From Ktedonobacteria bacterium (GTDB lineage: Bacteria; Chloroflexota; Ktedonobacteria; Ktedonobacterales; JACDGC01), in the NCBI GenBank assembly GCA_027459785.1, contig DAIDGU010000031.1, positions 1 through 62,534 on the forward strand: DNA of 62,534 nucleotides. The letters run 5' to 3'. A model generated the notes under the pieces. The model was not told the DNA's origin and ran no database searches. It saw only the letters and a list, made by a program, of their open reading frames with translations. The position numbers and the translations under genes are program-made. Positions 25,243-33,596 of the stretch are shown here, one piece after another (within the stretch, counting starts at the first letter, position 1; each line of letters starts with the position of its first letter).

Positions 25243-26505
25243 ATGCTGCCTTTGTTCGCTTCGCTCAAGCATCGTCCCTTCTTGCTGCTCTGGCTGGGCC
25301 AGACGACCTCGCGCCTAGGTGACCAAGTTTATCAGATCGCGCTGGCGTGGTGGGTACTGGAGCGGACACACTCGGCCACGGCGATGGGCCTGGTGCTGAT
25401 CGCCGCCTTCGCGCCCACCTTGGTCTTTGTGCTGGTGGGCGGCGTCGTCGCAGATCGCCTGCCGCGCCTGGCGATCATGCTCGCCTCGGATCTGTTGCGT
25501 GGTGTATTGGTCGCGGGGATCGCGGCGTTGGCCTTTCTGGGTGCGCTGCCGCTGGGGCCGATCATCGGCGTCAGCTTCTGCTTTGGGCTGGTGGATGCCT
25601 TCTTCCAGCCTGCCTACGCCGCCGCCATTCCGCAGGTGGTGTCGCGCGAGTTGCTGCCCAGCGCCAACGGTTTGCGCGTCATCAGTTCCCGCGCGATGGC
25701 GATCATCGGACCGGCCCTGGGGGCGGGTTTGATCGCCAGTGGGGGCGTGCCGTTCGCTTTCGCCATCAACGGCATCTCATTCTTCGTCTCTGCCGCTTGC
25801 CTGATAGGAGCGATCCCGCTGGTGCGGCGACGAGGTGACGCGCCCGCCCCGCCTGCCATTGGTCTATCAACCCCGCCGCGTTCAGCACGTTGGCCTTTCC
25901 TGCTGGCGCAGTTTTGGCGGGATTTCCGTGAGGGGCTGGCAGCAGTGGGCGCCTTCACGTGGGTCTGGTTGACCATCGTCATTGCCGGCGTGGCAAACCT
26001 GATCGCGGAGGGCGCAACCAGCGTGGCGCTGCCCTATTACGTGCAGCATACCCTCGGTGTGCCGCTGCTCTACGGCGGGCTGACGGCGGCTAGCGCGGCG
26101 GGGTCGATCCTCGGCGCGGGGTGGTTTGGCGCGCACCGGCATCAGCACCGGGGCAGGCTCATCTATGGCTTGTTCATCCTGAGCATGCTGGTCCTCGCGG
26201 CAATCGGTCGCTGGCCCGTGCCGCCGATCATCTTGGCGAGCATGCTAGTATATGGTCTATGCGCCACCACGCTCGGCCTGGCGTGGACTACAGCGCTCCA
26301 GGAGTACATCCCCCATGAACGCCTGGGGCGCGTCACCAGCATCGATCAGCTCGGCTCCTACATCGGTATCCCCCTCAGCCTGGGGCTGGCCGGCGTGGCG
26401 ACGGATCGCTTCGGTCCGCTGCCCGTCTTGCTCTGGGGCAGTGTGCTGGCGGCAGCGGTCGTGGCGACGGGCCTGCTGAGCCGCGCGGTGCGGGAACTGG
26501 ACTGA
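25243..26505 (+). CDS. MFS transporter (efflux type)
   Basis: 420 residues with twelve hydrophobic segments. It opens with FLLLWLGQTTSRLGDQVYQIALAWWVLE, the start typical of the MFS_3/EntS-like group of exporters for siderophores and drugs. The loop 2-3 motif is GGVVADRLPRL, the MFS motif A variant G-x-x-x-D-R. In the second half LVYGLCATTLGLAWTTALQE and a GVATDRFGPLP repeat of motif A are seen. It probably exports small molecules by proton exchange; substrate unknown. No regulator gene is adjacent. The ATG at 25243 lacks a strong ribosome-binding site (GAGGATCC upstream). Confidence 0.88.
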   Translation: MLPLFASLKHRPFLLLWLGQTTSRLGDQVYQIALAWWVLERTHSATAMGLVLIAAFAPTLVFVLVGGVVADRLPRLAIMLASDLLRGVLVAGIAALAFLGALPLGPIIGVSFCFGLVDAFFQPAYAAAIPQVVSRELLPSANGLRVISSRAMAIIGPALGAGLIASGGVPFAFAINGISFFVSAACLIGAIPLVRRRGDAPAPPAIGLSTPPRSARWPFLLAQFWRDFREGLAAVGAFTWVWLTIVIAGVANLIAEGATSVALPYYVQHTLGVPLLYGGLTAASAAGSILGAGWFGAHRHQHRGRLIYGLFILSMLVLAAIGRWPVPPIILASMLVYGLCATTLGLAWTTALQEYIPHERLGRVTSIDQLGSYIGIPLSLGLAGVATDRFGPLPVLLWGSVLAAAVVATGLLSRAVRELD

Positions 26506-26512
26506 ATGCTCT

Positions 26513-27475
26513 CTACTCCTCCTTGCTCACCTCGTCCAGCGTGTGCAGGTCGTCGGCGCTCAGGTGGATTGCGGTGGCGTGGAGGAGGTCACGCGCCTGG
26601 TCGGGGGTGGTGGCGCTGGCGATGGGCGCGGTGACGGCGGGCTGCGCCATCAGCCAGGCGAGCGCGATCTGCGCCGGGCTGGCGCTGTGCTGGCCGGCCA
26701 GGCGATCCAGCGCGTCCAGCACGCGGTAGCCACGCGCGTTCATGTAGCGGCGCTGCACGCCGCCCGCCCGTGCGCTGATGGGCGTGTCGTGATCGGGACG
26801 ATATTTGCCCGTGAGGAAGCCGGAGGCGAGGCTGGAATAGGGGATGACGCCGATGCCCTGCGCCACGCACATCGGTTGCACGTCGCGCTCGAATGCCGTG
26901 CGCCCCAGCAGATTATAGTACGGTTGCTCGCTCACATAGGCGGCGTAGCCGTGGCGCTCGCTCGTCCACAATGCCTGCATCAAGCGCCAGGCGCGATAGT
27001 TCGACGCGCCGATATAGCGCACTTTGCCCTGGCGGATGAGATCGTCATAGGCGCGCAAGGTCTCGTCCAGCGGTGTGTTTTGGTCGTCCTGGTGGGACTG
27101 ATAGAGATCGATGTAGTCCGTTTGCAGACGGCGCAGTGAATCTTCGACGGCCTGCATGATGTGCTGGCGCGCTAACCCCGTCTCGTTCGGGCGGTCGCCC
27201 ATCGGCGAGCCAACCTTGGTGGCGATGACCATCTGCGCGCGATTGCGCCGCTCGCGCAGCCAGTTCCCCAGCACGGTTTCGGATTCGCCGCCCTTGCCGC
27301 CGGGAATCCAGCGGGCATAGACATCCGCCGTATCGATGAAGTTGCCGCCACCCTCAGCGTAGGCGTCTAGCACGGCGAACGACGCCGGCTCATCGGTGGT
27401 CCAGCCAAACGTGTTGCCGCCCAGGCACAGCGCCGCCACGCGCAAGCCCGACTTGCCAAGCTGCCGATATTCCAT
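26513..27475 (-). CDS. Aldo/keto reductase
   Basis: 320 residues from ATG 27475 (MEYRQLGKSGL), with AAAGGA upstream. The (beta/alpha)8 reductase motifs are present: NFIDTADVYARW with the catalytic Asp and Tyr, ATKVGSPM with Lys, YIDLYQSHQDD with His, and GASNYRAW. The NADPH site is near IPYSSLASGFLTGKY and the C-terminal IASATTPDQ. Family members reduce aldehydes and ketones; this sequence is of the YajO/auxin-induced-like type. Convergent with the MFS gene (7-base gap), divergent from hsp20. Confidence 0.92.
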   Translation of the reverse strand: MEYRQLGKSGLRVAALCLGGNTFGWTTDEPASFAVLDAYAEGGGNFIDTADVYARWIPGGKGGESETVLGNWLRERRNRAQMVIATKVGSPMGDRPNETGLARQHIMQAVEDSLRRLQTDYIDLYQSHQDDQNTPLDETLRAYDDLIRQGKVRYIGASNYRAWRLMQALWTSERHGYAAYVSEQPYYNLLGRTAFERDVQPMCVAQGIGVIPYSSLASGFLTGKYRPDHDTPISARAGGVQRRYMNARGYRVLDALDRLAGQHSASPAQIALAWLMAQPAVTAPIASATTPDQARDLLHATAIHLSADDLHTLDEVSKEE

Positions 27476-27639
27476 GATGTTCAAGATCCTTTCTTGGTGG
27501 GCATGGTGAAAAATCTTGTTCTGCATCACAGATTGTACATCACGCGCGCCCCTGTGGGCTGGCACATCCTCTGCTGGATCGTGGGTGGGGGGCGTTCTTT
27601 GCCCTCGGTGCTGATGTATATGGCAAAGGAGCAGTAAGA

Positions 27640-28383
27640 ATGGCTATCGATCGTTGGAATCCCTTTCAAGACATGTTGACCTTGCGCGACGCGATGGAAC
27701 GGATGATGCAAGACACGTTCACCCGACCAGGCGGTGGTATGAGCGGGCGCGGCTCGTTCCCGCTGGACCTCGTGGAAAACGCAAACGGCTACGTCGTGCA
27801 TGCCTCGCTGCCAGGTTTCAAGCCTGACGAGGTTCAGGTGCACGTGACGGGCGACACGCTCACCATTCGCGGCGAACACCGCGAGGAACCGCAGACCAAC
27901 GAACAGAACCAGCAATACCTGATGCGCGAACGCCACATGGCGACGGTGTATCGGTCGATCACGCTGCCCGCCCCTATCGACGCCGACAAAGCGCAGGCGA
28001 GCTATGAACATGGCGTCCTCACGCTCACCTTGCCCCGCGCGCAGTCCGCGCAACCGAAGCAGATCCCCATCAGCGGCCTGCAAGGGCAAAACACCCAGGG
28101 TGGTGTGGCTGGCAGTGCGGCAGCAAGCGATCAGGCGGCAAGCAGTCATTGGACAAGCAGCCAAATGACCAGCGGACGCAGCACAAGCCAGGTCACGAGC
28201 AATCCCGCGACCGACAGCCAGGGGACAAACCAGGCGGCGAAGCAAGACAGTAACGGCGCGGTGCAATCCGGCGACACCTCGCGCACCGGCGGTATGGCGG
28301 CGAATCCGGTGGACGAAGCCTCGGAGGAATCCTTCCCCGCCAGCGATCCGCCGTCCAGCATGTCTGCCGGCACCTCCCCGTAA
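27640..28383 (+). CDS. Hsp20 small heat-shock protein with long low-complexity tail
   Basis: 247 residues, longer than the usual 140-150. Residues 1-147 are a standard Hsp20: the alpha-crystallin domain has FPLDLVENANGYVVHASLPG, a GVLTLTLPR near its end, and an IPI C-terminal anchor motif. After it comes about 80 residues rich in Ser, Thr, Gln, Asn and Ala, then NPVDEASEESFPASDPPSS, a short motif known as a stand-alone small protein or tail in many bacteria. The fusion of chaperone, disordered spacer and SFPASDPP tail is unusual. AAAGGAG precedes the ATG. No CIRCE-type operator was found upstream. Confidence 0.92.
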   Translation: MAIDRWNPFQDMLTLRDAMERMMQDTFTRPGGGMSGRGSFPLDLVENANGYVVHASLPGFKPDEVQVHVTGDTLTIRGEHREEPQTNEQNQQYLMRERHMATVYRSITLPAPIDADKAQASYEHGVLTLTLPRAQSAQPKQIPISGLQGQNTQGGVAGSAAASDQAASSHWTSSQMTSGRSTSQVTSNPATDSQGTNQAAKQDSNGAVQSGDTSRTGGMAANPVDEASEESFPASDPPSSMSAGTSP

Positions 28384-28441
28384 GCGCTGGTCGGCGCAGA
28401 GCGTGCTGTCTTGTCCGCTGTCTAATAAGCCAGGAGGCGGA

Positions 28442-28915
28442 CTAATCCCGTTGCACAGCGGCGATGGCCATCGCCGCGATGCCCTCGCCGCGTCCCGTGA
28501 AGCCCAGCCGGTCGGTCGTCGTCGCCTTCACGCTGACAGCGTCCGGCGGGACGCCGAGCGTCGCCGCCAGCCTGGCGCGCATGGCCGGGATGTAGGGGAT
28601 CATTTTGGGCCGCTCCGCCACGATAGTCACATCGACATTGCCGATGCGCCAGCCCTCTGTCGCCAGCAGATCGCGCGTATACGCCAGGAAGTCCGTGCTG
28701 GGCGCATCCCGCCAGCGTGGATCGCTCGACGGAAAGTGTTGGCCGATGTCGCCCAGCGCCGCCGCGCCCAGCAGCGCATCCACCACAGCATGAATGACCG
28801 CATCGGCATCGGAATGGCCGTCTAAACCCTGGGCATATGGGATCGCCACGCCACCCAGCACCAACGGTCGCCCCGCAACGAACGCATGCACATCATACCC
28901 AATGCCTACGCGCAT
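28442..28915 (-). CDS. ispF: 2-C-methyl-D-erythritol 2,4-cyclodiphosphate synthase
   Basis: 157 residues, family length. IspF makes MEcPP in the non-mevalonate isoprenoid pathway. The motif RVGIGYDVHAF supplies the metal-binding Asp and His; GLDGHSDADAVIHA supplies the next His/Asp; ALGDIGQHFPSSDPRW is diagnostic. The C-terminal TTDRLGFTGRGEGIAAMA is conserved. No ispD is fused or adjacent. A start at ATG 28915 is preferred over the in-frame GTG directly before it. Confidence 0.97.
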   Translation of the reverse strand: MRVGIGYDVHAFVAGRPLVLGGVAIPYAQGLDGHSDADAVIHAVVDALLGAAALGDIGQHFPSSDPRWRDAPSTDFLAYTRDLLATEGWRIGNVDVTIVAERPKMIPYIPAMRARLAATLGVPPDAVSVKATTTDRLGFTGRGEGIAAMAIAAVQRD

Positions 28916-28990
28916 CACACATCACCCCCTTGCGCCGCGGCCAACGTCCCCCACCATCATTGTACGGGCGCGATGCATCGCGCCCTTGGC

Positions 28991-29010
28991 GGCGGACAGG
29001 AATGTCCGCC
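28991..29010. repeat. Perfect GGCGGACA-GGAA-TGTCCGCC palindrome
   Basis: Eight-base arms; same family as the GGACAGACA palindromes. Next to the larger hairpin at 29009-29064. Confidence 0.75.
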
Positions 29011-29064
29011 CCACCCCCCGGCCCCCTCTCCATCCGCAGATGGGGAGGGGGCCGGGGGGTGGGG
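29009..29064. repeat. Large GC-rich palindrome abutting the P5C dehydrogenase stop codon
   Basis: 26-base arms (CCCCACCCCCCGG..., ending TCTCCATC; and GATGGGGAGGGGG...) with one mismatch around CGCA. It ends directly before the stop codon at 29065. It can act as transcript-end structure on the minus strand. Related copies: 5090-5126 and the ones inside the alpha-mannosidase gene. Confidence 0.8.
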
Positions 29065-30633
29065 CTACTTCTTCGCCGCCACGACCTTCGCCTGCGTGAA
29101 CAGCAGCAGGTAATCGCGTCCGCCGGCCTTGGAGTCCGTGCCGGACATGTTGAAGCCGCCGAAGGGGTGCGCGCCCACCATCGCGCCGGTGCATTTGCGG
29201 TTGAGATACAGGTTGCCGACGTGAAACTCGCGCGCCGCTTGGTCCAGGTGCGCCTGGTCGCGCGAATAGACGGAGCCGGTCAAGCCGTATTCCGTGTTGT
29301 TGGCGATGCGCAGCGCATCGTCGAAATCCTTGGCGGGGATGATCGCCAGCACAGGGCCGAAGATCTCTTCCAGCGCGATGCGGGCGCTATCCGGCACGCC
29401 GGAAAAGATTGTCGGGGGAACGTAATAGCCCTCGCGCTCCACGTCGCCGCCGCCGGTTTCCAGCTTGCCCTCGTCGCGCCCGACCTCGATGTATTCGCGG
29501 ATCTTCTTGAAGGCGTTGGCGTCGATGACCGGGCCGATCTGCGTCGTCGCGGCGTCGGGATCGCCGATGGCGAGCGCCTTAGCCTTTTCCACGATCTGCG
29601 GCACGATTTGATTATAGACGGCTTGCACGATGATGGCGCGCGACCCCGCCGAACACTTCTGGCCCTGGTAGCCGAAGGCCGACTGCACGATGCCCGTCGC
29701 CGCCGCGTCCAGGTCGGCGGTCTCGTCCACCACGATGCCGTCTTTGCCACCCATCTCCAAGATCGTGCGCTTGATCCACTTCTGGCCGGGCTGGTGCTTC
29801 GCCGCCAGTTCGTTGATGCGCAGGCCGACATCCCGCGAGCCGGTGAAGGCGATGAAGCGCGTGCGCGGATCTTCGACCAGCACATCGCCAATGGTGCCAC
29901 CGGGGCCAGGCAGGAAGTTCACTACGCCGGCAGGCACGCCGACCTCGCGCAGCAGCGCGACGAAGTTTGCGGCGATGGTCGCCGCTGTGCTGGCCGGCTT
30001 CAGCACCACCGCGTTGCCGGCGACGATGCTGGCCGTCGTCATGCCCGCCATGATCGCCAGCGGGAAGTTCCACGGCGGGATGACCACACCCACCCCCAGC
30101 GGAATATATTGCAGGTCATTTTCCTCGCCGGGCAGGCGCGTGAGGGGCTGAGGCTGCGCCAGGCGGTGCATCTCGCGCGCGTAGAAGTTGAGGAAGTCGA
30201 TGCCCTCAGCGACATCCGCGTCGGCCTCCACCCACGACTTGCCCGTCTCGAAGATCAGCCAGGCGTTGAACTCCATGCGCCGCTCCGTCAGCAGCCGCGC
30301 CGCGTCGATCAAGAACTGCGCGCGGCGGTCAGGCACGACATCCTTCCAGGTGGCGAAAGCCGTTTCCGCCGCCGTGATCGCGTCTTTGGCCTGCGCGGCG
30401 GTCGCCTTGGGGAAGATGCCGACGACTTCGCTGGGTCGGGCGGGATTGATCGAGGTGAAGGTGTCACCACTGGTGATCTCCTGGCCGCCGATGATAAGCG
30501 GATAGGTGTGGCCCAGCTTGCCACGCACCGTTTCAATCGCCGCCGCCTGTTGCTGCTTGATGGTAGGATCGCTATAATCCAGCAGGGCGGTGTTGACGAA
30601 TTCGGTCGTGAGGGGATTGGTGGCTGTGGTCAT
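29065..30633 (-). CDS. L-glutamate gamma-semialdehyde (P5C) dehydrogenase
   Basis: 522 residues from ATG 30633. The enzyme oxidises glutamate semialdehyde to glutamate with NAD+ in proline breakdown. Family motifs: IPPWNFPLAIMAGMTTA (cofactor pocket), FTGSRDVGLRI, catalytic Glu in LEMGGKDG and catalytic Cys in GYQGQKCSAGSRAI. The C-terminal NRKCTGAMVGAHPFGGF is characteristic of RocA/PruA rather than other aldehyde dehydrogenases. No proline dehydrogenase gene is next to it. A promoter-like region is shared with the divergent propeller gene. The final Lys-Lys precedes a stop formed at the edge of a palindrome. Confidence 0.95.
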   Translation of the reverse strand: MTTATNPLTTEFVNTALLDYSDPTIKQQQAAAIETVRGKLGHTYPLIIGGQEITSGDTFTSINPARPSEVVGIFPKATAAQAKDAITAAETAFATWKDVVPDRRAQFLIDAARLLTERRMEFNAWLIFETGKSWVEADADVAEGIDFLNFYAREMHRLAQPQPLTRLPGEENDLQYIPLGVGVVIPPWNFPLAIMAGMTTASIVAGNAVVLKPASTAATIAANFVALLREVGVPAGVVNFLPGPGGTIGDVLVEDPRTRFIAFTGSRDVGLRINELAAKHQPGQKWIKRTILEMGGKDGIVVDETADLDAAATGIVQSAFGYQGQKCSAGSRAIIVQAVYNQIVPQIVEKAKALAIGDPDAATTQIGPVIDANAFKKIREYIEVGRDEGKLETGGGDVEREGYYVPPTIFSGVPDSARIALEEIFGPVLAIIPAKDFDDALRIANNTEYGLTGSVYSRDQAHLDQAAREFHVGNLYLNRKCTGAMVGAHPFGGFNMSGTDSKAGGRDYLLLFTQAKVVAAKK

Positions 30634-30778
30634 GGTTTGCTTTTGCTCCTCTATGTGCCACAAGGGGACGCGCCGCTGCGCCCCAAAGAGTTATATGATG
30701 GAACGTGTTCCTGGTGTATTGTACCCCATAACGAGGTGCAGCCGATAGCGGGCGTTGCGCAGTGAAAAGGATGGCGAC

Positions 30779-32125
30779 ATGGCGGAAGCGCCGGATTTCG
30801 AGATCGAAGAGGCGGCGTTGGATGAGCGCCAGGGGGGCATGCGCCCGCGCATGCTGCTCAACATCATCACGGTGCTGGTCGTCGCTGGCGTGTTGGTCGC
30901 CACCTTTGCCGCGAATTTCAGCCGGCTCTTTCCCCCGCCGCCCTTTCATGGGCAATTGATCTATGTCGATTTTGGCGACCAGATCGAGGCGCTGGATGCG
31001 CGAACGGGCCATGTACACTGGACGGCGCACCGCGCCAACGAATTGCTCGCGGTGGGGGCCGGCATGCTCGTCGGCGTGCAGACCGTCCAGGGAACCGGCG
31101 TCTTCGCGCTGGATGCCGCGACCGGCGCGGTGCGCTGGGATGTGCAACTTGGGAATGCCATCCCGTGTGTGCCGGCGAGCTTGCTGGTGGCGGATAACCT
31201 TGCCCTGGTAACATGCGCCGCTTCCAATATCCAGGGCGCGCGGACCGCATCCGGGAAGCCGGCGGAGCCGGCGGCGCTGGCCGCCGTGGTGGCGCTCGAT
31301 CTGGCGCACGGTGGGGTGCGCTGGCGTTTCCAGTCGCGCCAGGCCAGCGCGCTTACCGTCGCCGCAGCCGGCAACACCATCCTCATCGGCGAGCAGGCGA
31401 CGGAGAATATCCCCAATTTGTGGCTGTACACGCTGGATGCTGGTACCGGCGTCGCGCAGTGGCGCAGTTCCGCGGGCGGTTCCATCACCCGCCTGCTTTA
31501 TGATCCAACGAGCGCCACGGTGTTCGCGCAAGCGAATCGGCTCACGAGCCTCGCCATGAGCGATGGTGCGGTCCTTTGGCAGCGCGATCTCATCCTGGCC
31601 GATCCACCGCTCGTCAGCCAAGGAACCATCTTTATCACGACCTTCACTGCCCAGCAGCCGGAAACGCTGGCGCTCGATTTGCGCACCGGCGCGCAACGCT
31701 GGCGCTTTGCCACACCGACGTTTCTCCCCGCCAATCCAGTCATCACAGCAGCAGGCTATCTCATCATCACCTCCCACAGCGGCAGTGCCGCTGCTGTGTC
31801 GCTGAACGCGCAGAATGGCGTGCCGCGCTGGCAAGCGGCTGTCGCCAACGGCACGGTGATCGCCGATGCAGTGTCTAGCACGATCTTCTTAAACGACGGC
31901 ACGACCTTTACCGCGCTCGACAACCAACATGGCATGGTGCGCTGGCACCTGCCATTGCCGGCACCACTCGCCAGCGTGACGGCTGCCACCATAGTGACCA
32001 ACACAAACGTGATCATCACTGCTGGCGCTACCCTACTGGCGGCGGATATCACCACTGGCAAAGTAGGCTGGAAGCTGACATTGCCGGCGAAGCTGATGGT
32101 CCCACCGTTGTTGGGCAGGGCATAA
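30779..32125 (+). CDS. Membrane-anchored PQQ-like beta-propeller protein
   Basis: 448 residues from ATG 30779 (AAAAGGA upstream). A short acidic cytoplasmic start, then one membrane helix (about 25-45, IITVLVVAGVLVATFAANF), then an extracytoplasmic domain. The repeats read IEALDARTGHVHW, VFALDAATGAVRW, VALDLAHGGVRW, LALDLRTGAQRW and FTALDNQHGMVRW: the ALDxxTGxxxW blade of PQQ-type propellers. No PQQ-binding or catalytic residues of dehydrogenases are evident, so it is more like BamB-type scaffolding. Partner unknown. It precedes tag with a 42-base gap. Confidence 0.85.
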   Translation: MAEAPDFEIEEAALDERQGGMRPRMLLNIITVLVVAGVLVATFAANFSRLFPPPPFHGQLIYVDFGDQIEALDARTGHVHWTAHRANELLAVGAGMLVGVQTVQGTGVFALDAATGAVRWDVQLGNAIPCVPASLLVADNLALVTCAASNIQGARTASGKPAEPAALAAVVALDLAHGGVRWRFQSRQASALTVAAAGNTILIGEQATENIPNLWLYTLDAGTGVAQWRSSAGGSITRLLYDPTSATVFAQANRLTSLAMSDGAVLWQRDLILADPPLVSQGTIFITTFTAQQPETLALDLRTGAQRWRFATPTFLPANPVITAAGYLIITSHSGSAAAVSLNAQNGVPRWQAAVANGTVIADAVSSTIFLNDGTTFTALDNQHGMVRWHLPLPAPLASVTAATIVTNTNVIITAGATLLAADITTGKVGWKLTLPAKLMVPPLLGRA

Positions 32126-32167
32126 GGCAACGTTGTACAGCAGAGCCAATAACATAGGAGAGGGTTG

Positions 32168-32728
32168 ATGCAACATCAAAGTCAAGTACGGTGCCAGTGG
32201 GCGGAGGCGCATCCCTTGTTGCTGAGCTACCACGATGCGGAGTGGGGCGTTCCCGTTCACGATGATCGGTTGCTCTTTGAGATGCTCAATTTAGAGGGCG
32301 CGCAAGCCGGGCTAAGCTGGCTGACCATCCTCAAAAAACGGGAACACTATCGCCAGGTATTCGCTCAATTCGATGCCACGCAGATCGCGCGCTATGACGA
32401 TGCCGCCAAGGCGGCGCTCCTGGCCGATGCGGGCATCGTGCGCAACCGCCTGAAGATCGCCGCGGTCATAGCCAACGCTACTGCCTTCCTCGCCATCCAG
32501 CGCGAGTTTGGCACCTTCGATGTCTACATCTGGCAATTCGTCGGCGGCCACCCCCTCACTGGTGCCGCAAAATCCCAGGCAGTCGCCGTGAGCGTGCGTA
32601 TGAGCAAAGATCTCCAGCATCACGGTTTCCGCTTTGTGGGGCCAACGATTTGCTACGCCTTCATGCAAGCAGTGGGTATGCTAAACGATCATGCCCCTGA
32701 TTGCTTTCTTGCTACTTTTACTCAATAA
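32168..32728 (+). CDS. tag: DNA-3-methyladenine glycosylase I
   Basis: 186 residues, family length. It removes 3-methyladenine from alkylated DNA. Seen: RCQWAEAHPLL with the N-terminal zinc Cys, YHDAEWGVPVHDD with the conserved His and Glu/Trp pocket, EGAQAGLSWLTIL, and C-terminal zinc ligands in NDHAPDCF. The zinc set Cys-His-His-Cys is complete. ATG 32168 is preferred over the TTG just before; AGGAGAGGG upstream. Base-excision repair in the cytoplasm. Confidence 0.95.
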   Translation: MQHQSQVRCQWAEAHPLLLSYHDAEWGVPVHDDRLLFEMLNLEGAQAGLSWLTILKKREHYRQVFAQFDATQIARYDDAAKAALLADAGIVRNRLKIAAVIANATAFLAIQREFGTFDVYIWQFVGGHPLTGAAKSQAVAVSVRMSKDLQHHGFRFVGPTICYAFMQAVGMLNDHAPDCFLATFTQ

Positions 32729-33006
32729 ACTTTTAATCTATAACGCGGAGGTGATGCCCTGATGCCGCTCGCCGATGACTGCGCCACGTAGCTCAGTGAG
32801 CGACCTGCTCGATGAAAAAGAACGAGCGATCGCTGTCTACTGACGAGATAGCCTGCCATGCCTCGTCCTAGCCCGGTAGGGGTTTGTGTTCCGCGCCGGG
32901 ACGATTGGTACTTGCAATCGATGCTCCCGGCGACGGCGCGACGGCTGCTCTTGCTCCCGGCATGTAGCAACCGGACGGCATAGAGTATGCAGCCAATTAC
33001 AATCGC
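32729..33006. other. Intergenic region, nothing recognised
   Basis: 278 bases. GCGGAGGTGATGCCCTG is followed by a frame that stops quickly. No tRNA-like cloverleaf, hairpin with U-run or repeat of the families listed. Confidence 0.4.
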
Positions 33007-33324
33007 TCAGGCTAAGCCCAGTTCCCACTTGGCGTCTTCGCTCATGCGATTAGGCGTCCAGGGGGGATCGAAGGTGAGTTCGACATGGCAGCTTTTGACG
33101 CCGGGAACGGCGCTGACGCGCTCCTCCACTTCGGCCATCACCTCGCCGGCAACCGGGCAGCCGATGGCGGTCAGGGTCATCGTCACGTTGACATGATCCT
33201 GATCGATTTCGAGGTTATACACCAGACCCAGATCCACGATGTTGACGGGGATCTCCGGGTCGTAGCACTCGCGCAGCGCCTCATAGATGAGGTCTTCGTT
33301 GAGAGTTGTTGTTGGTTCGGACAT
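33007..33324 (-). CDS. MIP18/SufT-like (DUF59) iron-sulfur assembly factor
   Basis: 105 residues from ATG 33324 with AGGAG upstream. The DUF59 fold signature is EALRECYDPEIPVNIVDLG near the start and TLTAIGCPVAGEVM with the conserved Cys in the middle, ending VELTFDPPW. Such proteins help mature Fe-S clusters (SufT, PaaD-type). No suf genes are adjacent, so the client pathway is open. Divergent from the signalling operon. Confidence 0.9.
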   Translation of the reverse strand: MSEPTTTLNEDLIYEALRECYDPEIPVNIVDLGLVYNLEIDQDHVNVTMTLTAIGCPVAGEVMAEVEERVSAVPGVKSCHVELTFDPPWTPNRMSEDAKWELGLA

Positions 33325-33490
33325 CGACGAAACTCCTAGCGCGCGCATATGGCTGATGGTGCGCGCGATCTTTCTTGCTTATAGCATACCACGCGCAGGC
33401 CGGGCTGTGCATAGCCCCACGCCGCACCGACGCCGCACGCAACAGGTCACAGGATTAGGGATTATTGCCAGTGGCCAGATGCCGAGCTTG

Positions 33491-33499
33491 TGATATACT
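33491..33499 (+). promoter_or_regulatory. Extended -10 promoter candidate for the kinase/phosphatase operon
   Basis: TGATATACT fits the TGnTATAAT extended -10 form, 98 bases before ATG 33597. No clear -35. Confidence 0.4.
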
Positions 33500-33596
33500 G
33501 AATATGTCCGTCCTGGCGGGCGAGGCGCGCCGTGTGGCGCGACAGGTTGATGACAGATATGAAGCGCATTCACAATAATAGTGGTAGCGAGGTAGT

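Noticed and set aside
27476..27639. CIRCE or other heat-shock operator before hsp20
   Set aside because: No inverted TTAGCACTC repeat found; promoter elements are too weak to name.
32760..32960. Possible tRNA or small RNA
   Set aside because: No cloverleaf, no GTTC-A/G-A T-loop in the right place.
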